From Streptomyces fulvoviolaceus (lineage in GTDB: Bacteria; Actinomycetota; Actinomycetes; Streptomycetales; Streptomycetaceae), in the NCBI RefSeq assembly GCF_000718165.1, contig NZ_JOEY01000012.1, forward strand, positions 186,001-250,000: a stretch of 64,000 bases of DNA, given 5' to 3'. The position numbers and the translations under genes are program-made. The notes beneath the pieces were generated by a model that saw only the letters and a list, made by a program, of their open reading frames with translations, was not told the origin of the DNA and did not search any database. Positions 43,369-52,190 of the stretch are shown piece after piece; positions within the stretch are counted from its first letter, which is position 1, and each line of letters opens with the position of its first letter.

Positions 43369-44623
43369 GGGTGGTCGACCAGTCGTAGAGACGGTCGTCG
43401 AGGTCTCGGACGCAGCGCTCATGCTGGTGAGGGGTGAGCGCTCGGCGAACTTCGCGTACGCGGTCCATGCCGGTCGCGTACCAGGTGATGGCCAGTTGAT
43501 CGAGGGCTTGGCTCGCATACTCGCAGGACTGCTCCGGGTTTCCGGCTGCTGCCTCGACGGCGGCCAGGTCGCCGTACACGACACTGCGTTGCTTGTCCTC
43601 GCTGGGCGACATCGTCTCCAGGGCACCTTGTAGGGTCTCGCGGGCCTGAAGAAGATGGCCCGCGATCATCTGCGTGTTCCCCTTGAACGCTGCGAGTCGG
43701 GCCGGGGAGAACCAGTCCATCCACTCCGGCGAGGGATGCTCGTTACCGGCCGTGAGCACGTCCTCGGCATGCCCAATCAAGTGCAGTGCCGTGCGGGTGC
43801 TACCGCATCGCGTTTCGCATTCGGCTTCCACGGCGTCCAGCCACGCCAGGAACTCCGCCGAGGCGGGAGCACGGCGGGCGTAGGTGCGGGCCGCGATCAT
43901 TCGCTCGAGAGCCGCGTCGCGGTCGCCGACCCAGCCAGGGACGAAAGCCATGTGCGCGATGACGGCCGAACCGAGTAGTGCGTCATCAGCTTCGCCTGCT
44001 GCCTGAAGGGCCAGGAGGAGGGTGTCGTTGGCTGTGCTCGGCTCGCGTAGATCGAAGAATTCGATACGACCTGCGAGGAGGTACGTCTCCCCCAGCGCGG
44101 CCGCGATCGTGCGGCGCGTGGAGTCCGTCGTCTCCGGGAGCAGCGCGCAGCCCAGCGTCGCGTGCGCTATGACAGCGGGGTGCAGGTTGGTCGGCGCGAC
44201 GGACCAGTAGAGCCGACGATGGGAACGGGTCACAGCTTCGAAGTCCGTTCCGGCAGTTGCCGGTTGCGGTGCCCCGGCGGCTCGACCGGGTACCACTGCC
44301 AGTCCGAGGGAGGTCGTCCCGCCCGCGACCAGTGTGCGTCGGGTGTGGTCGGGGATCCGTCCGTCCGAGCCCCAGGGAGGCGTGAAACCAAGCGCCTCCA
44401 GGCTCTGGCCCAGCAGGTGTACGAGCGCTCGCTGGCAGTCCGGCTGCGGCCAAGGAGGCTTTTCCGACTCCCAGCGCCGAACCTGTCGCACTCCAACGGA
44501 TAGGCCACGAATGCCCATTTGCCGTGCTGTCTTCGTCAGGGCATCGGCCAAGTCCTGCTGGGAGTTGAAGCCGGCGGCTACGCGGGCGGCCTTGAGCCGG
44601 ATGTTTCCTGTGGGTCGAGGCAA
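43349..44623 (-). CDS. XRE-type helix-turn-helix regulator with TPR-like C-terminal domain
   Basis: A 424-aa regulator. The N-terminal helix-turn-helix (about residues 8-70, with IRLKAARVAAGFNSQQDLADAL and VRQVRRWES) binds DNA. The long helical C-terminal part (about 130-420) looks like tetratricopeptide repeats that sense a peptide or protein. Such regulators are common in Streptomyces next to small signalling or orphan genes. Divergent from the 44782 gene; it probably controls that gene and perhaps the 45453-46424 cluster. Confidence 0.7.
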   Translation of the reverse strand: MPRPTGNIRLKAARVAAGFNSQQDLADALTKTARQMGIRGLSVGVRQVRRWESEKPPWPQPDCQRALVHLLGQSLEALGFTPPWGSDGRIPDHTRRTLVAGGTTSLGLAVVPGRAAGAPQPATAGTDFEAVTRSHRRLYWSVAPTNLHPAVIAHATLGCALLPETTDSTRRTIAAALGETYLLAGRIEFFDLREPSTANDTLLLALQAAGEADDALLGSAVIAHMAFVPGWVGDRDAALERMIAARTYARRAPASAEFLAWLDAVEAECETRCGSTRTALHLIGHAEDVLTAGNEHPSPEWMDWFSPARLAAFKGNTQMIAGHLLQARETLQGALETMSPSEDKQRSVVYGDLAAVEAAAGNPEQSCEYASQALDQLAITWYATGMDRVREVRRALTPHQHERCVRDLDDRLYDWSTTLSVLSR

Positions 44624-44781
44624 GCGACACCTCCTGCGGGGCGAACGACTGCTTCAACCATCGCACAGGAAGTCCCCTCTGGAGTCATCTTTCACCTCTA
44701 GTGCCTCAATAAGGTCCCTTCCAAGTCCCTTTGGAGGCCTTTGAAAGTCCTCGAATGGAGCACGTCGATCGTCGAATCTAG

Positions 44782-45312
44782 GTGCCGTACCTGACCGCCG
44801 ACGACGACAGGGGCAGGCCTGTGGATACACAAGAGGCACTGGACAGAGCCATTGCGGAGTGGCTCGTACGGGCACATCCGATGCCGAATCAGGCTCGGAC
44901 GGAGTGGACGATGCATGGCGTCGCGCTCCTACCCCTCGGTGAACGGTTCGCGGCGGTGCGCATGGCGTCCGACGTGATCCATGCAGCCGTTGGGACGGAC
45001 CATCTCGATGACGTGGCCGTCATTCTGGGGGAGTTACTGGGCGGCTCGATCATCTATGACCGCCGCGTCGCAGGCGGGACGTACTACGCCTTGATCCAGG
45101 GGCATGCCGGTCTTGTCTGGGCGTACGAGGACGTCGCAACCTGTCTCGCCCACGGCACCTACTTGGGAGTTCCGCGGCTCGACCGACAGCAGCCGCCCGG
45201 CACGTACTGGGTGATCCCGCCGCGGTACGAGGGCGACTTGTGCGCGCCGCGGTCGATCATCGCCCTCGTCGAAGCAGGGCAGTCGCGACTCGCTGAACAG
45301 GCCGTGGCCTGA
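44782..45312 (+). CDS. Hypothetical protein of the XRE-regulator neighbourhood, with a TTA codon
   Basis: A 176-aa soluble protein of unknown family. Recognisable features are MHGVALLPLGERFAAVRM, a Gly-rich GELLGGSIIYDRR, and PPGTYWVIPPRYEGDLC. Codon 85 is TTA (45034), so translation may depend on bldA. Start GTG 44782 has no strong site; GTG 44821 is an alternative. Divergent from the XRE regulator by 158 bp. The fold resembles the short two-domain proteins often linked to such regulators, but I cannot name it. Confidence 0.5.
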   Translation: MPYLTADDDRGRPVDTQEALDRAIAEWLVRAHPMPNQARTEWTMHGVALLPLGERFAAVRMASDVIHAAVGTDHLDDVAVILGELLGGSIIYDRRVAGGTYYALIQGHAGLVWAYEDVATCLAHGTYLGVPRLDRQQPPGTYWVIPPRYEGDLCAPRSIIALVEAGQSRLAEQAVA

Positions 45313-45333
45313 GTCCGAGATCACGCATTCCCG

Positions 45334-45351
45334 CCTCTGCTTCAGCAGAGG
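45334..45351. terminator. Hairpin terminator after the 44782 gene
   Basis: CCTCTGC-ttca-GCAGAGG is a perfect 7-bp stem with a 4-nt loop, 21 bp after the stop codon. Confidence 0.65.
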
Positions 45352-45371
45352 TCAGGCGGCGGACGCAAGAT

Positions 45372-45418
45372 CCCTCTCCCCCGAGCACTCGACAGGCATC
45401 CAGCACTCGGGGAGAGGG
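45372..45418. terminator. Second hairpin, terminator or attenuator before the Cys-tail cluster
   Basis: CCCTCTCCCCCGAG and CTCGGGGAGAGGG pair over 13 bp (one bulged C) with a 20-nt loop. It lies between the preceding terminator and the 45453 small frame, so it could be a leader hairpin for the next operon. Confidence 0.6.
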
Positions 45419-45452
45419 CTACCCGAAGGTCCCCCAACAGTGAGGTGAAGAC

Positions 45453-45536
45453 GTGCTCTGCACAACCCCACCGGAAAGGCCACCTGGCCCGACCCCGCCC
45501 AGCCGTCGCGCGAGCGCGAAGGAGGTCACTCGATGA
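45453..45536 (+). CDS. Possible 27-aa small open reading frame coupled to the GRDP-like gene
   Basis: GTG 45453 opens a short frame beginning MLCTTPPERPPG, with GAGGTGAAG just upstream, and its TGA overlaps the next ATG as ATGA. This would be a leader or coupled peptide. It is Pro/Arg-rich with one Cys and no known family. The overlap and ribosome site are the only support, so it could be chance. Confidence 0.3.
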   Translation: MLCTTPPERPPGPTPPSRRASAKEVTR

Positions 45537-45967
45537 CCACCGTCGCCGCCGAGACCCGCACCGGCCGATCCCTCCTCCCCGACGCCGAGTTCGACATACT
45601 CGCCGCGTTCTGCGCCGACGAATACGGCTTCGAACGGTGCGTCGCCGACCGGGTCCTCGATCAGGCGCTCGCCCTGGTCCACGTCATGGGCACCACCCGC
45701 TCGGGCGCCGCCATGGCCCCGTCCCAGCAGGTCGACCCCGGCTGGCACACGCTCATCCTGCACACCGACTGGTACGCCAACTGGTGTCAGGAGCAGTTCG
45801 GTTACTTCCTGCATCACCGGCCGAACAGCAAGACCCGTACGCGTGGGCTGATGACCGACGTCGTCAGGAAGATCCGGGCGGCGGGCTTCGCCGTAGACGA
45901 GCGGCTGTGGGGTACGGCCGCGGACTGCAATCCGCCTGCCTGCTGCGGCGACGGTCCCTGCTGCTGA
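45533..45967 (+). CDS. GRDP-like protein with Cys-rich C-terminal tail
   Basis: A 144-aa protein. The core (about residues 15-105) has QQVDPGWHTLILHTDWYANW and FGYFLHHRP, which recalls the glycine-rich-domain-protein-like fold (conserved VDxxWHxxIL and HH). The end is unusual: ADCNPPACCGDGPCC packs five cysteines into 15 residues, suiting metal or disulfide binding. A GGAGG site lies seven bases before the ATG. It follows an XRE-regulator neighbourhood and is followed 85 bp later by a small orphan. Function unknown; family call moderate. Confidence 0.6.
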   Translation: MTTVAAETRTGRSLLPDAEFDILAAFCADEYGFERCVADRVLDQALALVHVMGTTRSGAAMAPSQQVDPGWHTLILHTDWYANWCQEQFGYFLHHRPNSKTRTRGLMTDVVRKIRAAGFAVDERLWGTAADCNPPACCGDGPCC

Positions 45968-46052
45968 GCCTCTCCCTCCCACGCGGGTGGGCCTGCCTCC
46001 CCCCAGGCCGGCCCGCCCGCTCCCCCTCCCTCATCCCAGAACGGACTCCCCC

Positions 46053-46424
46053 GTGCCGCTCACCGTGCTGACCGCGACCAGCCGCGTGACCGTATTTCTT
46101 CTCGAAGACCTCACCATCGCCTATACCACCCAGTCCAGCGACGAACGCGGACTGGGAGACATCGGGCTGGTCACCGTCGTAGGCGAAGAGGACGACGGTG
46201 ACTCGCTGTGGCGGCTGGCGCGCGACCTCGGTGGCCGTACGAGCGGTGGTGACCAGGCCCGTTGGATCCTCACCCAGGCGAGCCGCGCCCGCATCGTCAA
46301 GGCGCACACGGACCTGCCGTACGCGAAGTGGGCCGCACACATCAACCGGCGCTTCGACCTCGACGCGCTCTTCGCGAATCACGACGTCCTGATGACCGGC
46401 CAGATTGCGCTGCTGGATCTCTGA
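46053..46424 (+). CDS. Hypothetical protein next to the GRDP-like gene
   Basis: A 123-aa protein starting VPLTVLTATSR from GTG 46053, with TVFLLEDLTIAYTTQSSDERG and a helical C-terminal half (DQARWILTQASRARIVKAHTDL, AAHINRRFDLDALF). The upstream 66 bp in frame are Pro-rich and unlikely to be translated. No family recognised. Likely in one operon with the GRDP-like gene. Confidence 0.5.
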   Translation: MPLTVLTATSRVTVFLLEDLTIAYTTQSSDERGLGDIGLVTVVGEEDDGDSLWRLARDLGGRTSGGDQARWILTQASRARIVKAHTDLPYAKWAAHINRRFDLDALFANHDVLMTGQIALLDL

Positions 46425-46530
46425 GCGATGGCCCGTGATCCGCTGCACACGTCACCCACTCCCCACGCGGGCCGCGTTCGCAAACGTGTACGATCCAAGT
46501 GGCATCTAACGGCGGCGCTGCGGGGGGACG

Positions 46531-48069
46531 TTGAATCTTCGGCATCAGACGGAGAACTTCGTCAACGCGTCATGGTCCCTGGTGGAGTTGCGTGACCTGG
46601 TCTTCAACATGCTGAGCCTGCTCTCCACGGAACTCAGCGAGAACGGTGGCATGGCCGGCGACGACGAGGCGGGCCGGGCCTTTGCCACCGTGTACAGGGA
46701 AGCCGTGAAGACCGTCTTCGAGCAGGCCGGGTTCGCTCATCGCGTGATGGCCAACGGTGCGGGTGCGCTGCTCAAGTCCGCCGAGGAGTTCCTGAAGGCG
46801 GAAAGCAAGATCGCAGAGGAGCTCCTGGGGCAAAGCCCTCAAGGCCCAGGAATCGGTGCACAGCCGTCGGGCCCCGACTGCACCCCGCGCGCGAGCCACA
46901 ACGGCGAAGATCTCCCCGAGGTTGTTGGCGAGACCAGCGGAGTTGACCAGTACCTCTTCAACGAGCGCTTCCTCGGGCAACCGGGCAAGCTCCGTGCCGT
47001 GGCTCTGACCTGGCGGAGCGCAGCCAAGATCCTCGACGACGCGTACTGGGACTCCGAGACCGCGTGGAAGCGCGCAACCCTCGACGAGGCGGGTCAGACC
47101 GCCGATGCGGTCGAGGAGTTCTTCAGGAAGTTCGTCGGCAGGAACCCGCCGCCCAGTTCGGTGAGTGAGGACGAGACCCTCATGGCGAACCTGCCGACTG
47201 CCTGCCGGATGATCGCCAACGCCTGCGACGCCTACGCCGATCACATAGAGACTGCCAAGCAACGGCTGCCGTACGAGGAGACGTCCCCCACCGGCGAGGT
47301 CCTCTGGCCGTGGGAGCAGCCGCGGTTCGGAGGGGACGGCCATGACGGCGGCCTGCACGAACTTGTCGCGAACGACATGCGGATCAACGCTCTCGGGAAC
47401 ATCCCGCCCGCCTTGGACAGCTCCAAGGCCCGGGTGAAGATGCCGCGGCCGGACAACGACAGCCCCGTGCCCGGGCTGCCCCCGTTCCTGGCTCCTCTCA
47501 TCCGTATCCCGACCCTGGTCCCGGTGGCCTACCGCCCGGCCAACGGCCCACGTGTCCAGCCGATACCACCGGCCACTCCACCTGACCCGCGCTTCCCGCA
47601 GCTCACGCCCGGAGCTCGAAAGAACTTCCAGACCTGGCTGAACTCCCTGCGCCGGGGGGACGTCTCGGGCGGCAGGCCGGCCGAGGTCGCCTACCAGAAG
47701 CGCGTGGCCGGCTATCCCGAGTACGAAGTGCACATCCCCGCCGGGCTCCGCGTGAACAACACCCTGATGGTGGACGGATTCCGCGACAGCGACGGCATGG
47801 CGATCGAGGCCAAGTAAGTCAACAAGCCGGACCAGCGCTGCTACCGCTCCCTCGAAGAACTCCGCGAGAACCACGAGTCGGGGAAGAAGGACTTCCTCTA
47901 CCGGTCGGACCGCGACGAGCTGAAGAAGTACGCAGCCGCCCTCAACGACCCGCGGAACACAGAGATGCGAGGCGTCGAAACCGTCACGAACAACCAGGAA
48001 TCAGTCCAGTACTGGCGCGTCATGATGGCCGCCTACGGAGTCACGGGCCACGCTCGCTACGTTCCCTGA
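46531..48069 (+). pseudogene. WXG-type polymorphic toxin with Tox-REase-like tip, broken by a stop codon
   Basis: Reads as one 512-codon gene with a single internal TAA at 47815-47817. The N-terminus (about residues 1-110) is WXG100/T7SS-like (LVELRDLVFNMLSLL, GRAFATVYREAV). A long linker follows, then a restriction-endonuclease-fold toxin tip with VDGFRDSDGMAIEAK: Asp415, Glu426 and Lys428 are the likely catalytic residues. Related toxins continue EAKYV; here TAC or TAT appears as TAA, cutting off the last 83 codons, which remain open to TGA 48069 (CYRSLEELRENHES...). TTG 46531 follows a GGGGGG tract. The toxin is probably inactive unless the stop is read through or is a sequencing error. 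Confidence 0.72.
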
Positions 48070-48110
48070 CTCCCGTCGACACTCCGCAGCGCAGAAAGCA
48101 GCACGCCACG

Positions 48111-48557
48111 ATGGAACCGGAAGAGATCGCAGAACTCCGCACCATGTACGTCTTCACCCCGCCGGACGGGCAGAGCTGGGGCCTGACGTACGAGGGCCTG
48201 GAAGCCAAGCTTCGAGAGCGGAACCCGGACGAGTTCATCCGCATCGACGACGGCTCCGACGGACCGCTCTCAGGCTCGTCCATGCACTTCGGGGTCACCC
48301 TGGACGACGAACAACTAGAGGGCATGGCCCTGCTGGCGCCCGAAGGCGTGTCCGTCCTGGACTGCACTGCCGGTTCAGCAGCCAGGTTCGCCATGTGGCT
48401 CAGGACCGACGTGGTACCGCAGGGCATGGCCGTCACCTTCAACACGGAGTGGGGCCTGGAGGCCGATCTTCCGGACGCACCCGTCCCGGACGCCGCGCGC
48501 CCGCGCATCGCCGCCGCCTTCATGGAACACCTCGTGGAGACAGGCGACCTCGACTGA
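48111..48557 (+). CDS. Candidate immunity protein for the Tox-REase-like toxin
   Basis: A 148-aa acidic, soluble protein (MEPEEIAELRTMYVFTPPDG, WLRTDVVPQGMAVTFNTEWG) 41 bp after the toxin's original stop. Immunity genes usually sit in this place. No known immunity family is recognised by eye. It is intact, so immunity outlives the broken toxin. The ATG 48111 lacks a strong site. Confidence 0.5.
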   Translation: MEPEEIAELRTMYVFTPPDGQSWGLTYEGLEAKLRERNPDEFIRIDDGSDGPLSGSSMHFGVTLDDEQLEGMALLAPEGVSVLDCTAGSAARFAMWLRTDVVPQGMAVTFNTEWGLEADLPDAPVPDAARPRIAAAFMEHLVETGDLD

Positions 48558-48657
48558 GCCCGCTGCCTGCCAGGGCACCTACGGCATCGTCATGAGAGTG
48601 GAGTTTGCGCCTCGGCGACGGCGTACCTGCCGCCCCACCACCGCTACGGTTGCGTCC

Positions 48658-49515
48658 ATGGCGCTCTCGGTCTCCACAGGTCAAGCTGTCGACCTACGCG
48701 TACAGCCGGTTGGCGAGGTTCTTGATCGCGTTGAGCGGTCTCTGCAAGTGGGGCTACTCCCGGACACGATGGTGCGCAAGCGTCGATCCGTGGGGGTCAG
48801 AACCGACCGCGACACCTGGGTGCGGATCGAGCGGCGCCTGCTCGACAAGATCCCCGATCAGGGGTGGAACGGCACTGAAAGTGCCGCCCGCCTGGAAGGC
48901 ATCGCCCAGCCCGAATGGCACGGATGTGTGGTCTGGCGGGCCGCGGACGGGCCGGTGATGTGGCGGGCCGACGAAACCGAGCTCCTGCCAGGGGCGCCCG
49001 TCGGGAGCGCCATCCTGAGTGAAGCCCCGGAGCTGCCGGACGACTGGTGGGCGGCGTTGAACGCGTCGTTGGACACGCTGGCGGTCCAGCGCACGAGTCG
49101 GGTCGCCACACCGGACACCGACACCATCACACAGACCCTCGTCACCGACTCCATCCGCGGTGCCTTCTCCGACGGTTTCGATACGGCAATCGAGCGGTGG
49201 GTGCTGGCTCATGCGGATCTGAACTGGGCCAACATGACCGCTCCGGCGTTCAGTCTCTTCGACTGGGAGGACTGGGGCAATGCGCCCCTGGGGTTGGACT
49301 CGGCCTCGCTGTGGGCGAGTTCCCTTGCTGTCCCGGCTCTGGCCGATCGTGTATGGCACGAGCGCCGGTCCGACTTCGCGAGCCGGGACGGCAAGTTGAT
49401 GACGTTGTTCGCCTGCTCGAAGATCCTCGGACCGTACGCGCACCCCGAAGACCCTCGGCTGGTACCCGCCCGGCGCGTGGCCGAACAGGTCATCAAGGAG
49501 CTTCAGGCAGGCTGA
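48658..49515 (+). CDS. Aminoglycoside-phosphotransferase-like kinase
   Basis: A 285-aa protein with the APH/kinase-like catalytic core: WVLAHADLNWANM (HxDLxxxN) near residue 180 and SLFDWEDWG (metal-binding Asp) near 196. The nucleotide-binding half is only weakly visible (RTDRDTWVRIERRLL). Could phosphorylate a small molecule or antibiotic; substrate unknown. Start at ATG 48658 (MALSVSTGQ). No resistance context is present, so a metabolic kinase is as likely. Confidence 0.6.
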   Translation: MALSVSTGQAVDLRVQPVGEVLDRVERSLQVGLLPDTMVRKRRSVGVRTDRDTWVRIERRLLDKIPDQGWNGTESAARLEGIAQPEWHGCVVWRAADGPVMWRADETELLPGAPVGSAILSEAPELPDDWWAALNASLDTLAVQRTSRVATPDTDTITQTLVTDSIRGAFSDGFDTAIERWVLAHADLNWANMTAPAFSLFDWEDWGNAPLGLDSASLWASSLAVPALADRVWHERRSDFASRDGKLMTLFACSKILGPYAHPEDPRLVPARRVAEQVIKELQAG

Positions 49516-50153
49516 CCGCGCGAGCGGTCCCGAGGGAGACTCCGGTACTCCTCAATGGTTCGCTTCTCGACTTCGCCGACCAGGGCGCCGACGAGTTCGC
49601 CCAGATGGGCGGGGTCATCGGTGCCCACAGCGACGGAGTCGACCCGCGGGAGGTGATACGCGGTTCTGAAGGCCGCTTGCATGCGGGAGAGCCGATCGCC
49701 ATCCCGGAGGAAGACGCGTGGGTCGATCCTGGCCCACACCGGGTCACTGGTGCTGCCCCCGAAGGGGCTCATTCCCCACACCTCGGCGCCGCCCAGGTCC
49801 CATGCCTTGGTGAGGGCATCAGCGGCATCCAGCGTTCTGGCTCCGACCAGAAGGCCGGCACGGGTCATGAGGACTGATGGCCTCGGTGCGGTCGGGTCGA
49901 TCAGGCTCACCAGCGGTGATGGGTCCCAGGACGCGATGCCCCAGGCGGCACACAAGCCCTTGGTCGTGGCGTCATCGAGGGCAGCCCACGCCTCTGCCAA
50001 CACCTTCTGCTGTGAGCGGTGGCCCCGCGGAGCGAGTGTTCCAGGTTGTGCAGGAACACCAGCTCCGGTTCCCGTCCTAGGTCCCCAGCTGCCTGTTCCA
50101 CGGCCGCGTGCAACCGTATGGGATCCAGGGAATGCTCCGCCCCACCCGGCCCC
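49503..50153 (-). pseudogene. Aldo/keto reductase remnant, 5'-truncated and frameshifted
   Basis: Minus-strand translation gives TKGPGGAEHSLDP and LVFLHNLEHSLRG in one frame, then VLAEAWAALDDATTKGLCAAWGIASWDPSPL in another, ending RDRSRGQPA at 49503. Both halves are aldo/keto-reductase-like (KTKG and LLHNPEHS type motifs). Joining them needs one added base near 50005 (AGCAGAAGG probably was AGCCAGAAGG). The first 40-50 residues are missing, cut at about 50153 by the adjoining toxin-like gene's stop. A decayed gene. Confidence 0.65.
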
Positions 50154-51275
50154 TTAGTACGTGCTGGTCTGCTCGGACGTAGAACCGTACACGTCGAAGT
50201 CCTGCGCGAGGCCAACCCGGTTGAGCTCTGCCACCTGCGACTGCTCCACGTCGATCAGGTTGACCCCGGCCTCCTCCCATTCCAGGTCGCCCCGATGCTC
50301 GCTGGGAGTCCCCCAGTCGTACCGCTTCTGCACCTCGACGTGGTACGTGATGACACCGTCCTCCTTCGTCCCGACGAGCCGGTACTCGAAGTTGTTGAGC
50401 CCGTAGTACCAGTTGCGCTCCGCGTCCCCGTCGATTCCCGACTCGCTCCCGGTCCACGTGGTGACGAACTCCCCCTCTGGTAGATCGCTCGCGATCTTGT
50501 CGAGGTCCGCCTTGACGTCCTCCTGGAACGGTGAGCAGTCGTTGTACAGGATGTCGGCGTCGATCTCATACGCTTCGCCGCTGCCTTTGAGGAAATGGTC
50601 GAGGAGGTCGGCCGCCTCGTTGTAACCGTGGTACTGGCGCAGCGCTGTTGAGACCCCCATCATCTGCAACTGGGCCGTGTAGTCCTCGGGTCCGGCTTTC
50701 CCGTCGGTCGCATTGCGGTTCTCGGTGCGGAAGGTGTCCTTCGTGCCGAAGACGATCGGCAGCACGTCATGCATCGACTCGTCGATTCCGTCGGCCTGAC
50801 CGCACAGCTCCTTGACCCGCTCGGTGAAGGCCTGAGCCTTTGCGATCTCGCCCTCGTCCTCGCCCGTCGGTACCTCGTTGACCGGCAGCTCCTTGACCAC
50901 CGTGTTGTCCGAGTCGACGTACATCCCCGCGTTGTTGATCTCGACCAGCAATTCCTCCACCTCGCGCTGGAGGTCGGTGAGGTTCTTGTGGTTGCCCCGG
51001 TCGTCACCGGAGCCCGAAATGATGTCGTCGAGGTACTGCGCGAGCGCCTTGGCCTCCTTGGCCACCGCCTCGATGTCCAGGCGGATGCTGTTGCACGTAC
51101 TGGCCGCCTCGTCGGCGTCGCTGCCCTCCCAATGTTCCTTCTTCCCGATCGGGGAGGAGACGTCACTATCGAAGTCGCCGGCGGCCCTCTCCATGCCTCT
51201 GGCAACCCCCGCCCACCCATCGGCCGCGGCCTGCAGCTTGTCGATCCGCAATTCGAGTATGGAGCCGAACCTCAC
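50154..51275 (-). CDS. WXG-type polymorphic-toxin-like protein
   Basis: A 373-aa protein. The N-terminal 130 residues are helical and WXG/T7SS-like (LQAAADGWAGVARGMERAAGDF, KEAKALAQYLDDII). The C-terminal region (GDAERNWYYGLNNFEYRLVG, RYDWGTPSEHRGDLEWEE, LNRVGLAQDFDVYG) recalls a toxin-associated domain seen in secreted actinobacterial proteins. GTG 51275 has GGGAG nine bases upstream; the longer frame is antisense noise. It follows the small WXG-like gene and is followed directly by the reductase remnant, with no visible immunity gene. Confidence 0.6.
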   Translation of the reverse strand: MRFGSILELRIDKLQAAADGWAGVARGMERAAGDFDSDVSSPIGKKEHWEGSDADEAASTCNSIRLDIEAVAKEAKALAQYLDDIISGSGDDRGNHKNLTDLQREVEELLVEINNAGMYVDSDNTVVKELPVNEVPTGEDEGEIAKAQAFTERVKELCGQADGIDESMHDVLPIVFGTKDTFRTENRNATDGKAGPEDYTAQLQMMGVSTALRQYHGYNEAADLLDHFLKGSGEAYEIDADILYNDCSPFQEDVKADLDKIASDLPEGEFVTTWTGSESGIDGDAERNWYYGLNNFEYRLVGTKEDGVITYHVEVQKRYDWGTPSEHRGDLEWEEAGVNLIDVEQSQVAELNRVGLAQDFDVYGSTSEQTSTY

Positions 51276-51330
51276 TGGTGTTCTCCCTCGCTGAGGTGGT
51301 GGTTGTCGATGTCGCCGCGGTAACCACAGC

Positions 51331-51648
51331 TCAGAGGGTGTCCTCCCACCAGTTCTTGGCGTCGTGCCACGCCTCGGTGAGCATGTTCTCGTTTCCGTCG
51401 TACGAGCTGGCGTTGAACCGCACGTTCTCCGCCGCTCTTTCGAGCTCGTCGCGCAGCAGCTTGTTGAGGTCCTCCCAGCGCTCCTCGAGCGTGCTGAGGC
51501 TGTGGCGGTAGGTCCAGCCCTCCGCGCCTCCGCTCTCGAGGTCATCCCGCGCGTCGTCGGCGACGCCCAACTGCTTCCTCACCTGGTCGATCATTGAATC
51601 CATGTCGTCGGCACGGCGCCGCATCCAGTCGGTGTCGGCCTTGGCCAT
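51331..51648 (-). CDS. WXG100-like small protein, partner of the 50154 gene
   Basis: A 105-aa all-helical protein (DTDWMRRRADDMDSMIDQVRK, SLSTLEERWEDLNKLLRDELERAAENVRF, EAWHDAKNWWEDTL). Size and helix content fit an ESAT-6/WXG100 or toxin-chaperone protein secreted by type VII systems; no canonical WXG in the loop is visible. It starts at ATG 51648, 55 bp upstream of the larger gene, so the two are probably an operon. Confidence 0.6.
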   Translation of the reverse strand: MAKADTDWMRRRADDMDSMIDQVRKQLGVADDARDDLESGGAEGWTYRHSLSTLEERWEDLNKLLRDELERAAENVRFNASSYDGNENMLTEAWHDAKNWWEDTL

Positions 51649-51718
51649 GAGATCCCCCGTCGTCGTGGCACATGCGTACGACGATTATGTGAGTGAACCT
51701 CACAACCCGAACCTGCAT

Positions 51719-52180
51719 CTATATAGGGTCCGCGAGCGAGAACAGGCCACGCGGCCGGACCTCAACTCGGCTTTTCCCGGGGCCCGCGATGTCGGCGCAG
51801 TATGAGCGAGCACGGCGAGGGTGCCCCGGGACCGGCGATGTGGAATGGCAGCGGCAGCAGGCGAGTTCGCCGGTGCTGCGGTCGCACCGGATCAGCAGCT
51901 GACGGTGGCCCTGCTCCGGGTCGGCGAGGCCGATGACGGCCCAGCCGTAGAGGCGGTGGCCCTTCGCGCCGCGTCCGGCCGGGAGTTCCTGCCAGGCCCG
52001 CCCGGGCAGCTTTGTCGCCAGCACATCGGCGCGTAACTTCCCTGCTTTGGTGGCCACTTCGGCCGAGCGGGCTACCGGCAAGGACATAGCCCAGGCCGCG
52101 CTCCCCCGGAGCAGCCCGCAGTTTCGGGTTGCCGCCGTAGACCTCGTCGCCGGTCACCGCCGATGCGGTGCCCGGCGTCC
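51719..52180 (-). mobile_element. IS701-like transposase remnant, frameshifted
   Basis: Minus-strand frames read VTGDEVYGGNPKLRAA and ERGLGYVLA, then (in a second frame) VATKAGKLRADVLATKLPGRAW and GAKGHRLYGWAVIGLADPE. These match the catalytic-core part of IS701-type transposases from memory. At least one frameshift and both ends missing; no inverted repeats found. It marks the right end of the accessory stretch, immediately before the conserved peptidase gene. Confidence 0.65.
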
Positions 52181-52190
52181 AGGAACCGAT

